25,569 nucleotides of DNA from JACTUA01 sp035506435 (GTDB lineage: Archaea > Halobacteriota > Methanomicrobia > Methanomicrobiales > JACTUA01): contig DATJPK010000010.1 of assembly GCA_035506435.1 (NCBI GenBank), positions 1 through 25,569 on the forward strand, in the 5' to 3' direction. Both the position numbers and the translations under genes were made by a program. The notes under the pieces are model-generated. The model was given only the letters and a program-made list of their open reading frames with translations, did no database searches and had not been told where the DNA came from. This document shows positions 14,711-21,759 of this stretch, one piece after another. Positions within the stretch are counted from its first letter, which is position 1. Each line of letters opens with the position of its first letter.

Positions 14711-15628
14711 TTATTTCTTTGGCTGCTGGAGGAGCTGGATCTCCTGCATGACCTCGCGGTGGAAGGAGAGAAGGATGTCGCTGATCACGCCGAACATGAA
14801 GATCTCGAAGCCCACCATGATCAGGAGCACGGTGAGGATGGTCATCGGGACGTGGGTGATGCCCTTGAACCACTCCATGACGACGTAGACCCCGACGCCC
14901 ATGCCGGCGAGGGAGAGGAGGACGCCGAGGAGGCCGAAGTAGAAGATGGGGTTGTTCACCTTGGCGAGCCGGTAGATGGTGGTGACGATCTTCACGCCGT
15001 CGTAGACCGGGTCGAGCTTCGTCCGGGTCCCGACCCGCTTCCGGTAATGGACGGGGACGACCATGATCCGCTGCCCGTTCCGCACCGCCTCGACGGTCAT
15101 CTCGGTCTCGATCCCGAAGCCCTTCTCCTTGAGCCGCATCGACCTGACCGCGTCCATCGTGAAGGCCCGGTAGCCCGAGAGGATGTCGTGGAGGTCGCTC
15201 CCGTGGGCGAACTTGAAGAGGAAGTTGATCAGGAGGTTCCCCGTGTGGTTCAGGATGTTGAAGGCACCCTTGTCGGCGGTGTTCAGCCGGTCGCCGATGG
15301 CATGGTCGAAGCCGAGGTAGAGCGGCCGGAGGAGCTTCTCGGCGTCCTTTGCCGTGTATGTCCCGTCCCCGTCGACGAGGATGACGTAGGGCTGCTTGAT
15401 CTGTTCAAAGGCCTCCATGAGCGCGTTTCCCTTGCCCTTCCCGGACTGGGTCTTCACGGTGATGCCGAGGCCCCTCGCTATCTCGAGGGTCTTATCCGTG
15501 GAATGGCCGTCCATGACGAAGATATGGGAATAGCCGAGCTGCTGGAACTCCCTGATGACCGAGCCGATGGTGGGAGCCTCGTTCAGCGTCGGGATGAGTA
15601 CGCAGACCTCGTCGGGGTTGACCTTCAT
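14711..15628 (-). CDS. Family 2 glycosyltransferase, AglJ/dolichol-phosphate sugar transferase-like
   Basis: 305 aa. Transfers a sugar from a nucleotide donor to a lipid carrier, probably dolichol phosphate, for archaeal N-glycosylation. GT2 features: VCVLIPTLNEAPTIG (8-22), QSGKGKGNAL (61-70), and the DxD motif DGDGTY (86-91). D149 to R154 (DILSGYRAF) is typical of DPM1-like enzymes. Two C-terminal TM helices (about 229-251 and 263-285) anchor it. The domain order matches haloarchaeal AglJ. No other glycosylation gene is adjacent, so the sugar cannot be told. Confidence 0.87.
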   Translation of the reverse strand: MKVNPDEVCVLIPTLNEAPTIGSVIREFQQLGYSHIFVMDGHSTDKTLEIARGLGITVKTQSGKGKGNALMEAFEQIKQPYVILVDGDGTYTAKDAEKLLRPLYLGFDHAIGDRLNTADKGAFNILNHTGNLLINFLFKFAHGSDLHDILSGYRAFTMDAVRSMRLKEKGFGIETEMTVEAVRNGQRIMVVPVHYRKRVGTRTKLDPVYDGVKIVTTIYRLAKVNNPIFYFGLLGVLLSLAGMGVGVYVVMEWFKGITHVPMTILTVLLIMVGFEIFMFGVISDILLSFHREVMQEIQLLQQPKK

Positions 15629-15636
15629 CGGTATAG

Positions 15637-15646
15637 TATTTAAAAT
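15637..15646 (+). promoter_or_regulatory. TATA box of the DUF99 gene
   Basis: TATTTAAAAT is centred 25 nt before ATG 15667, ideal for a leaderless transcript. It lies in the 38-bp divergent gap shared with the glycosyltransferase, whose own TATA may be the weaker TTATGAC on the minus strand near 15655. Confidence 0.6.
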
Positions 15647-15666
15647 CCCCCGTCATAAGACCTTGC

Positions 15667-16242
15667 ATGCACCTCGCAAAGCGGGGGCTGCGGGCGCTCG
15701 GGATCGCCGAGTCCTTCGAGGGAAGGACCCGGTCCACCCTGGCCGGGGTGGTGATGCGAAAGGACCTCAGGATCGACGGGGTGGCCGTCGCATCGCTCAC
15801 CGTCGGGGGAATGGACGCCACCGAAGCCGTGCTCGGGATCGTCTCCACCCTCGGCAGGCGGGACATCAACCTCCTCATGGTGAGCGGGTCGGTGATCGCC
15901 TGGTACAACATCCTCGACCCCGACGCCATCTCGGAGAGGACCGGCCTCCCCCTCATCGTCGTGACCTACGAGGAATCGGACGGGCTCGAGGAAGACATCG
16001 CCCGCCACTTCCCGGGTGACCTCGAACGGCTGCAGGCGTACCGGAACCTCGGGGAACGCACCGCCGTCACGCTCGGGGACGGCTCCGAGGTGTTCATCCG
16101 GGCGACGGGGATCAGCGACGGTGATGCGGCGAGGGTGCTCCGGGACTTCACCCGGGACGGGAAGGTCCCCGAGCCGGTCCGGGTCGCCCGGCTCGTCGCC
16201 CGGGCGGCCATGCGGTGGCGGCGGGACGCTGCCTCCGGGTAG
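15667..16242 (+). CDS. DUF99 family protein (endonuclease V-like fold)
   Basis: 191 aa. Matches the archaeal DUF99/UPF0215 family: TLAGVVMRKDLRIDGVAV (about 24-41), VGGMDATEAVLGIV, INLLMVSGSVIAWYNILD and TGLPLIVVTYEESDG, followed by R/L-rich helices. The fold is related to endonuclease V, though catalytic activity of DUF99 proteins is not established. The usual LGIDDG-like N-terminal motif reads LGIAESFEGRT here, so an acidic residue of that motif may be displaced. ATG is probably the transcript start. Its stop faces the next gene's stop across 3 nt. Confidence 0.82.
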   Translation: MHLAKRGLRALGIAESFEGRTRSTLAGVVMRKDLRIDGVAVASLTVGGMDATEAVLGIVSTLGRRDINLLMVSGSVIAWYNILDPDAISERTGLPLIVVTYEESDGLEEDIARHFPGDLERLQAYRNLGERTAVTLGDGSEVFIRATGISDGDAARVLRDFTRDGKVPEPVRVARLVARAAMRWRRDAASG

Positions 16243-16245
16243 ATT

Positions 16246-16797
16246 TCAGGCCCGTCCCCCGGAACCCGGCGACCGCCTTCCCCGTTTCCTGCGGAAGGGG
16301 AACACGGCCACTTCGCAGCGCTCGTCGCCCATGCACATGCTTTTCTCGTGCTCGACCGTGTAGGCAGGGTTGAGCGTCTCGACCGCCGAACGCGAATAGG
16401 CCCTGCACCCCATGCACACCCGCTTCGGGTCCATCCGGAGTTTCCGTGCTCTCGAAAAGGCCGGGCAGGCGTCCATCCGGATCACGCAGGAGTCACCCCC
16501 CGTGTCGAGGATCCCGCCGACGGCGAGCTGCGGGCCCTGGAACAGGACCGATATCGTGGCATAGGCCTCTGCAACCTCCCGGGCCGACCGGAGCGGGAAC
16601 CCGAAGGCCCGGGCGATGGCCACCTGCTCGAGGCCTGCCCGTTCCCAGAACCCTGCCTCCATCCTGTCGAGAGACTCGCCGAAAGCCTCCCCCACCGTCC
16701 CGCGGACCGCGACCGCGTAGGCCATCGCGAGGTCCATCGCCCCGGCCGTCGCAAGCCGCCACCGGTTCTCGACCGGGACCCGTTCAATAGAAACCAT
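16246..16797 (-). CDS. Cysteine-rich protein resembling ATC-hydrolase/V4R-like sensor domains
   Basis: 183 aa, function uncertain. The N-terminal half is helical. The C-terminal half has six cysteines: C104, C111, C128 and C131 (CMGC), C155 (SMCMGD) and C161 (RCEVAVFPF). The pattern CxxC ... LNP ... SMCMGDERCE resembles the C-terminal part of L-2-amino-thiazoline-4-carboxylic acid hydrolase-like and V4R-type small-molecule-binding domains. A metal- or ligand-responsive role is possible. ATG 16797 has AGAGAGG directly upstream. Family assignment is from memory and weak. Confidence 0.5.
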   Translation of the reverse strand: MVSIERVPVENRWRLATAGAMDLAMAYAVAVRGTVGEAFGESLDRMEAGFWERAGLEQVAIARAFGFPLRSAREVAEAYATISVLFQGPQLAVGGILDTGGDSCVIRMDACPAFSRARKLRMDPKRVCMGCRAYSRSAVETLNPAYTVEHEKSMCMGDERCEVAVFPFRRKRGRRSPGSGGRA

Positions 16798-16813
16798 CCT
16801 CTCTGCACCCCCG

Positions 16814-16837
16814 CCCGGGACACCCCTCGGTCCCGGG
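16814..16837 (-). terminator. Hairpin downstream of the pilin gene
   Basis: CCCGGGAC and GTCCCGGG form a perfect 8-bp stem with an 8-nt loop, 45 nt past the pilin stop and 17 nt before the next gene. No T-run follows. It could terminate the pilin transcript or shield the next gene's leader. Confidence 0.4.
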
Positions 16838-16881
16838 ATCAGGGGATTCTCATGGGCCTGACGGGATAATGGTTACGGTTC

Positions 16882-17397
16882 TCAGGCCCGGGCCGTATCC
16901 TCAGATATGACGAGATCGGTCTCCTTATCGATAATCCTGACCGTTACGAGATCTCCGTCCTGCACGAGCCCCTCCTTCAGGTCGATGTAGATCTCCTCGC
17001 CGGGGTCCCAGGTCGAGGACCGGGAACCGGGCCCGCCGAGGTTTTTTACCCCGGTGTGCATCGTGGGGACGAAGTTCTTTCCGTTCAGGGTGGTTATGTT
17101 CGCCCGGATCGTCTCGTCGTTCCCGATAACGAGGGCTGATATCCGGTCGTTCTGCAGGGAGGCAGTGCCGTCATGGATGAGCCGGATGCAGCTGTCGTCG
17201 CAGGGCGGGGTAATGGGATCCCCCGGGGTGCGGATTTCGAGGATCCGGATGTACTGGAACCGGGACGGGTCAACCCCTGGCGGGGGGCCCGAGAGGACGA
17301 GGAGGTACACGAGGGCCGAGAGGACGACGGTGATCACGACGAGGAGCATCGCTCCGATGACGGGTGAAATGGCGGGGGAGCACCGGGGGAGACCCAT
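16882..17397 (-). CDS. Archaeal type IV pilin-like protein
   Basis: 171 aa. The N-terminus has the euryarchaeal pilin signature AISPVIGAMLLVVITVVLSALV-type hydrophobic helix (residues 9-30), preceded by a short tail with one arginine and a cysteine (C6). Such proteins are cut by a class III prepilin peptidase and assembled through the helix. The rest is a beta-rich soluble domain with a CDDSC pair (C66, C70) that may form a disulfide outside the cell. Single gene; no assembly ATPase or peptidase is in the window. A TATA-like GGAATATACT lies at about 17451-17460. Confidence 0.85.
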   Translation of the reverse strand: MGLPRCSPAISPVIGAMLLVVITVVLSALVYLLVLSGPPPGVDPSRFQYIRILEIRTPGDPITPPCDDSCIRLIHDGTASLQNDRISALVIGNDETIRANITTLNGKNFVPTMHTGVKNLGGPGSRSSTWDPGEEIYIDLKEGLVQDGDLVTVRIIDKETDLVISEDTARA

Positions 17398-17483
17398 GAA
17401 CGGTACGGAGTAATTCCCGACGGTGATAAAGGTTGCGAATGTGGTCCGGAAGTATATTCCCGGATGCGCCGGATGGGCGCCGG

Positions 17484-17489
17484 AAAAAA
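17484..17489 (-). terminator. Oligo-T terminator after the LSm operon
   Basis: The minus strand has TCTTTTTTCC 17 nt past the stop of the winged-helix gene, in a gap before the pilin promoter. Runs of T are the usual archaeal termination signal. Confidence 0.5.
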
Positions 17490-17505
17490 GAGGATCCCGA
17501 GGGGT

Positions 17506-17850
17506 TCAGGTCTCGGTGTGCTCCTCGATGGCGAGCTGGTACATCCAGTCGAGAAGGAGGTTGCAGGAGGTGACGACGCACTCCCGTTCGCAGCAGATGC
17601 AGGGCACGAGCTCGGCCCCGGCGAGGATGAGCTTCGGGGTGATGTCCTTTTTCACCGCCCGGAGGGTGTAGGTCTTGATCCCGTCGCCCTTGAACTCGAT
17701 CCGCTCGACGGCCCCGCTGTCAAGGAGCTTCTTCACGATCCGGGAGCACTTCCGGCTGTCCACCTTCAGGAGCTTCCAGAGCTCGCTCTGGAGCACTCCC
17801 TCGGGCTTTGACTGGATGAGCTTCAGTGCCCTTTCCTGGAGATCTGCCAT
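17506..17850 (-). CDS. Winged-helix protein with C-terminal cysteine cluster; candidate TFE-beta/RPC39-like factor
   Basis: 114 aa. Residues 1-65 form a winged helix: GVLQSELWKLLKVD, KCSRIVKKLLDSGAVER, then the wing IEFKGDGIKTYTLRA. The tail holds C84, C86, C87, C91 and C96 in VPCICCERECVVTSC followed by a hydrophobic NLLLDWMYQL. Human RPC39, as I recall it, ends with VPC, then C, C and C, followed by an acidic-aromatic WLEF, and binds a 4Fe-4S cluster; archaeal TFE-beta shares this. The order of one winged helix then four cysteines fits, so a basal transcription factor subunit is proposed. A metal-dependent repressor is the main alternative. ATG lies 2 nt after the LSm stop. Confidence 0.7.
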   Translation of the reverse strand: MADLQERALKLIQSKPEGVLQSELWKLLKVDSRKCSRIVKKLLDSGAVERIEFKGDGIKTYTLRAVKKDITPKLILAGAELVPCICCERECVVTSCNLLLDWMYQLAIEEHTET

Positions 17851-17852
17851 GT

Positions 17853-18077
17853 TCAGACGACCGGCGAGATGGTCAGGATGTTGTTCCCGCGGATGACCAC
17901 GGTACCCAGGCTGCGTCCCCTCTCGTTCCCGACGAGTTCGATGGTCTCGTCCATGTGGATGTTCAGGTACTCATCCACGCTGACGAGCCGTCCCTGGAAC
18001 TTCCGGTCCTCGTCCTTGATCTCCACGGTGATTCTGGAATCAACGAGGGCGAAGACCTTCTTGATCGGGAGCACCAT
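17853..18077 (-). CDS. Sm-like (LSm/SmAP) RNA-binding protein
   Basis: 74 aa from ATG 18077. Forms ring oligomers that bind U-rich RNA. Sm1 motif: VEIKDEDRKFQGRLVSVDEYLNI-type stretch (about residues 17-39) with the conserved FQG and DEYLNI; Sm2 motif: LGTVVIRGNNIL (about 57-68). Upstream in-frame starts exist at 18089 and 18116. The TATA box centred near 18118 would start the transcript at about 18093, excluding 18116 and leaving 18089 or 18077; family length favours 18077. First gene of an operon with the winged-helix/cysteine protein. Confidence 0.9.
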   Translation of the reverse strand: MVLPIKKVFALVDSRITVEIKDEDRKFQGRLVSVDEYLNIHMDETIELVGNERGRSLGTVVIRGNNILTISPVV

Positions 18078-18113
18078 GCTGGTTGGCATCTTCGGTAATC
18101 TGGTAGGTGTCGG

Positions 18114-18123
18114 CATATTAATG
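18114..18123 (-). promoter_or_regulatory. LSm operon TATA box
   Basis: The minus strand reads CATTAATATG. It lies about 25 nt before the predicted transcript start near 18093 and overlaps the most upstream possible ATG, which argues against that start. Confidence 0.5.
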
Positions 18124-18368
18124 TTTCTTACCGTTCTTCCCGAGCGAGGGGGCGTTTCAGCTCAATCCGGGCGGACCGGCGGAGTTTTCTTTCCCGATGT
18201 CCCCCCGGGGCAACCGGCTCATGCCGGTGCGTTCACCGCCGCCCGGTCTCCTCCGTTCCTGCTCGCTCCCCCGTGCAGGAAGCCCCTTTCCAACGGCGGT
18301 ACGGGTTATGCCGGGCAAGTATTGAATAAGAATGCCTCCCAGATCTTCTCCATCCGGAGGACCGGGAA
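18124..18368. other. Divergent intergenic region between LSm and homospermidine synthase
   Basis: The longest gene-free stretch (about 245 bp). It contains GGAGG at 18356-18360, the ribosome site of the downstream TTG start, and a perfect small hairpin ACCGGC-TCAT-GCCGGT at 18213-18228. The only AT-rich parts are at 18308-18335, where a plus-strand promoter would be expected, and next to the LSm TATA box. No tRNA or convincing small RNA is seen. Confidence 0.4.
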
Positions 18369-19814
18369 TTGGAGTTTCGGAAGAAGGTCTTGATCCTCGG
18401 GTACGGGGCCGTCGCGAAGTGCACCCTCCCCATCCTGCTCAGGCACGTGAAGATACCGTTTCGGAACATCACCATCCTCGACTTCGAGGACAAGGAGGCG
18501 GCCCTTGCTCCCTGGACCGCGAAGGGGATCCGGTATTTCCAAAGGCGGATCACCCCTGAGAACCTCGGGGCCGTGCTCTCCGAGTACCTGGAGCCCGGCG
18601 GGCTCCTCATCGACCTTGCCTGGAACATCGACTGCTGCGAGATCGTGCAGTGGTGCCATGATCACGAGGTCCTCTACTCGAACACCTCGGTCGAGGTCTG
18701 GGACTCGTACGGGGAGCGCTTCACGGCAACCCCGTACGAGAAGTCCCTCCACCGTCGGCAGATGCGGCTCCGGGAACTCACGAAGGACTGGCCGGCCGAC
18801 TCCACGACCTTCATCGTCGACCACGGGGCGAACCCCGGCCTCATCTCCCACTTCGCGAAGCAGGGTGCAATCGACATCGCCCGGAGGATGATCGCCGATG
18901 GGTTGGCACGCGACCCGGCCCTCCTGGAGCGGCTGATCCGGGATGGGAACTTCGGCGAACTAGCCCGGGAGATCGGCATCCGGGTGATCCATTGCTCGGA
19001 GCGGGATACGCAGGTCTCCCGGCAGCCGAAGGAGGTCGGTGAGTTCGTCGGCACCTGGTCCATCGAAGGGCTCCGCGAGGAGGGCACCGCCCCGGCCGAG
19101 ATGGGCTGGGGCACGCACGAAAAGGAGGTCCCCCCGCTCGCCTACCAGCCGCCCGAAGAACCGAAGAACCAGGTCATGCTCGCCCAGATGGGGATCAACA
19201 CCTGGGTCCGGTCCTGGGTGCCAGGCGGAGAGATCGTGGGGATGGTCATCCGGCACGGGGAGGCCTTCGGGATCTCGGACCGGTGGACCGTGTGGGAGAA
19301 TGGGAAGGCCGTATACCGGCCGACGGTACACTATGCCTACGTGCCCTGCGACGCGACCATCGCCTCCCTGCAGGAACTCCGGGGCATGAACTACGAGCTG
19401 CAGCCCAGGCAGAGGATCATGTCGGACCGGGACATCGTCTCGGGGGCGGACATCCTGGGCGCCCTCCTCATGGGCCACCCGTACAGGAGCTGGTGGACGG
19501 GGAGCATCCTCTCCATCGACGAGTCGAAGAGGCTCGCGCCCGGCGAGAACGCGACGACCGTGCAGGTGGCGCTCGGGGTCGTCTCGGCGGCGATGTGGAT
19601 GATCGGGAACCCGCGGAAGGGGTTCTGCCTCCCCGACGACCTCCCCCACGACTTCGTCCTCCCGGTGGCAAAGCCCTGGCTCGGGGAGTTCTACTCGGGG
19701 CCGTCGGACTGGACCCCGCTCTCGGAGCGGGCGGTGTACTTCCGGGAGAACCCCGCGAACGAGTACGACCGGGACGACCCCTGGCAATTCAAAAACTTCT
19801 TATTCGTACAGTGA
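18369..19814 (+). CDS. Homospermidine synthase
   Basis: 481 aa, the length of bacterial-type homospermidine synthase (saccharopine dehydrogenase-like fold). NAD+-dependent condensation of two putrescines to sym-homospermidine with release of ammonia. The N-terminal Rossmann motif LILGYGAVAKCTLP (8-21) is typical, followed by LIDLAWNIDCCEIVQWC, SVEVWDSY, DHGANPGLISHF and AEMGWGTHEKEVP, all characteristic of the family. TTG start supported by GGAGG with 8 nt spacing. It precedes a PLP decarboxylase able to make the diamine substrate, linked by a tiny overlapping reading frame. A carboxy(nor)spermidine-type dehydrogenase is less likely, since the sequence and length fit HSS better. Confidence 0.88.
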   Translation: MEFRKKVLILGYGAVAKCTLPILLRHVKIPFRNITILDFEDKEAALAPWTAKGIRYFQRRITPENLGAVLSEYLEPGGLLIDLAWNIDCCEIVQWCHDHEVLYSNTSVEVWDSYGERFTATPYEKSLHRRQMRLRELTKDWPADSTTFIVDHGANPGLISHFAKQGAIDIARRMIADGLARDPALLERLIRDGNFGELAREIGIRVIHCSERDTQVSRQPKEVGEFVGTWSIEGLREEGTAPAEMGWGTHEKEVPPLAYQPPEEPKNQVMLAQMGINTWVRSWVPGGEIVGMVIRHGEAFGISDRWTVWENGKAVYRPTVHYAYVPCDATIASLQELRGMNYELQPRQRIMSDRDIVSGADILGALLMGHPYRSWWTGSILSIDESKRLAPGENATTVQVALGVVSAAMWMIGNPRKGFCLPDDLPHDFVLPVAKPWLGEFYSGPSDWTPLSERAVYFRENPANEYDRDDPWQFKNFLFVQ

Positions 19815-19828
19815 TGCAGGATACGTAA
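19814..19828 (+). promoter_or_regulatory. Four-codon minigene joining the two polyamine genes
   Basis: ATG CAG GAT ACG TAA overlaps the preceding stop by one base (TGATG) and the following start by one base (TAATG). This arrangement could pass terminating ribosomes to the decarboxylase start. An AGGA for the decarboxylase lies inside the minigene. Confidence 0.4.
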
Positions 19829-21039
19829 TGGCAAGAGCGGAAGAGGGGAAGAAGGGGCCGAGGAAGGAGGGCCACGAGAACGGGGTGCCTCACCTGGACG
19901 AGGCAGGGAAGGCCCGCCTCCAGGACCTGGCACGGGAGCACGGGACCCCGATCTTTGTCATCGACCACGAGAAGATCCGGGAGAACTACCGTATCCTCCG
20001 TGAACTCCTCCCCAGCATCCAGATCTACTACGCGGTGAAGGCGAACTCGACCCCCGAGATCGTGAAGACCATCTTCGACCTGGGCGGGAGCTTCGATGTC
20101 GCCTCGATGCCCGAGTTCATGCTCGTCTACGAGAACATCAGGAACATGCCGGACAAGGAGCGGCAGGACTGGATCTGGGACAAGATCATCTATGCCAACA
20201 CCATCAAGCCCGTCGAGACCCTCGAGGCCCTCGACCAGTACAAGCCCCTCGTCACCTTCGACAACGCCGAGGAGCTGAAGAAAATCAAGGCCCATGCCCC
20301 GAACGCCGGCGTGGTCCTCCGGCTCCGGGTCCCGAACACGGGCTCGATGGTCGAGCTCTCCTCGAAGTTCGGCGCCCACCCCGGCGAGGCGGTCGACCTG
20401 ATCGCCGAGGCTTTCCGGCTGGGGCTCACCGTGGAGGGCCTCTCGTTCCACGTCGGGAGCCAGTGCACGAACTTCGAAAACTATGTCCAGGCCCTGGAGC
20501 TCTCGGCAAGCATCATCAAGGAGGCCGAGGAACGAGCCGGCCAGAGGATCAAGATCCTGGACATCGGCGGGGGGTTCCCGGTGAAGTACAATCCCGAGGT
20601 GAAGTCCCTCCGGGTCCTCACGAGGAGGCTGAACGCCGAGATAAAGCGGCTCTTCACCCCCGACACCCAGATCCTCGCCGAGCCGGGCCGGTTCATGGTG
20701 GCGAACGCCTGCTCGCTCGTCTCGAAGGTCATCGGGAAGGCGGTCCGGGACGGGAAAAAGTGCTATTACATCAACGACGGGATCTACCACACCTACTCGG
20801 GGCAGATCTTCGACCACGCCACCTACCCGGTCCTTGCCTTCAAAGAGGGCGAGCGGCAGATCTCCTCGGTCTTCGGGCCGACCTGCGACGCCTTCGACAC
20901 GGTCACCCTCTCGGCGGAGCTCCCCGAGCTCGAGATCGGCGACCTCGTGTACTCGGAGAACATCGGGGCGTATTCCATCGCATCATCGACCTGGTTCAAC
21001 GGCTTCCCGCCGGCAAAGGTCGTCCACATCAACCGGTAA
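19828..21039 (+). CDS. Fold-type III PLP amino-acid decarboxylase (ornithine/lysine decarboxylase-like)
   Basis: 403 aa alanine racemase-fold enzyme. PLP lysine K71 in YYAVKANS, H208 in SFHVGSQ stacking on PLP, glycine loop DIGGGFPV (245-252), phosphate-binding EPGRF (285-289), and the active-site cysteine and aspartate GPTCDAFD (350-357) of eukaryotic-type ornithine decarboxylase. Decarboxylation of ornithine gives putrescine, the substrate of the upstream synthase; lysine to cadaverine cannot be excluded. Diaminopimelate decarboxylase is less likely given the PTCDAFD motif and context. The first 20 residues are a charged extension. ATG overlaps the minigene stop. Confidence 0.87.
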   Translation: MARAEEGKKGPRKEGHENGVPHLDEAGKARLQDLAREHGTPIFVIDHEKIRENYRILRELLPSIQIYYAVKANSTPEIVKTIFDLGGSFDVASMPEFMLVYENIRNMPDKERQDWIWDKIIYANTIKPVETLEALDQYKPLVTFDNAEELKKIKAHAPNAGVVLRLRVPNTGSMVELSSKFGAHPGEAVDLIAEAFRLGLTVEGLSFHVGSQCTNFENYVQALELSASIIKEAEERAGQRIKILDIGGGFPVKYNPEVKSLRVLTRRLNAEIKRLFTPDTQILAEPGRFMVANACSLVSKVIGKAVRDGKKCYYINDGIYHTYSGQIFDHATYPVLAFKEGERQISSVFGPTCDAFDTVTLSAELPELEIGDLVYSENIGAYSIASSTWFNGFPPAKVVHINR

Positions 21040-21052
21040 GCGGACCCCGCCG

Positions 21053-21066
21053 CTCTTCTTTTTCTA
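21053..21066 (+). terminator. T-rich terminator of the polyamine operon
   Basis: CTCTTCTTTTTCTA follows the decarboxylase stop by 13 nt. It runs into the converging stop of the DUF998 gene. Confidence 0.5.
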
Positions 21067-21705
21067 TCCTGACAGGATCCGGTAAGCCTGCCGGGCAATG
21101 GCGAGCATCCAGAGGAGGATGACCCCGACCACCAGTCGCTGGACCGCTCCCTGGCCCGTCGGAAAAACGGTGAAAAGGGACAGGAGGAGGATCACGAGGA
21201 CCCCGGTGGCAAGCGAGCACTGCCAGTACCCCTTCCACCGGGGGTCCTTTCTCATCGCGATGGCGAGGGCGAAGGAGGCGAGTATTGCAACGATGACAGC
21301 AATCTCTCCGATGAGGAGGTGAAGCGATCCGGCTGTTGTCACCGCCAGGCATCCAATGTCGCAGGAGAACGTGGCCTCGCCTGCGTAGGTCAGGCCGGCG
21401 ATCATGACGAGAACGGCACCTGCACAGCCCGCCCGCGAGGGAGGGAGAGAAGCGTACAGTCCGAATGAAAAGGCGATGAGGAGGATCCCGAGGAGGAGGA
21501 AACCCCCGAGGTTCATCACGAGTGCGAACGGGGCCCCCGTCTCGCCGAGCTCGCTCATCAGCTGCGTTATCTGCGAATACCCGGGAGTGAGCAGGCCGAG
21601 GACGAAGATCACGAGAGCGTAGATGACCGGGGCGAGAACCCCACAGGCAGCCGAGAGACGCAGCAGGGCGGAGCGGCGTGCCTTTGCCGGATCTCTCTCG
21701 ATCAT
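21064..21705 (-). CDS. DUF998 family membrane protein
   Basis: 213 aa with six hydrophobic segments. The loop after TM1, TPGYSQITQLMSELGETGAPFA (split here as GYSQITQLMSE then LGETGAP), is the DUF998 hallmark. Short cytoplasmic RKDPRWKG between TM4 and TM5. Function unknown; it may move or sense lipids or small molecules. ATG 21705 (MIERDPAKARR) is chosen because the next upstream ATG, at 21741, falls at the edge of the terminator hairpin of the preceding gene. No Shine-Dalgarno is seen. Confidence 0.82.
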   Translation of the reverse strand: MIERDPAKARRSALLRLSAACGVLAPVIYALVIFVLGLLTPGYSQITQLMSELGETGAPFALVMNLGGFLLLGILLIAFSFGLYASLPPSRAGCAGAVLVMIAGLTYAGEATFSCDIGCLAVTTAGSLHLLIGEIAVIVAILASFALAIAMRKDPRWKGYWQCSLATGVLVILLLSLFTVFPTGQGAVQRLVVGVILLWMLAIARQAYRILSG

Positions 21706-21709
21706 CGGG

Positions 21710-21739
21710 AAAAAAACGGGGCCGGGCATCCCGCCCGGC
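21710..21739 (-). terminator. Hairpin plus oligo-T terminator after FBP aldolase/phosphatase
   Basis: On the minus strand GCCGGGC-GGGAT-GCCCGGC makes a perfect 7-bp stem, then CCCCG and seven T. It begins 20 nt past the fbp stop. It looks like an intrinsic terminator of bacterial style. Confidence 0.7.
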
Positions 21740-21759
21740 AAGGGTCTCTTATCCGGATG

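Noticed and set aside
18150..18185. A stretch resembling a tRNA D-arm (TCAGCTCAATCCGG)
   Set aside because: No anticodon stem, T-arm GGTTCGAATCC-like sequence or acceptor pairing is found within tRNA length.
21706..21741. Upstream ATG giving a longer DUF998 protein
   Set aside because: The extra codons lie across the terminator hairpin and T-run, and the added residues (MPGGMPGPVFFP) look non-coding.
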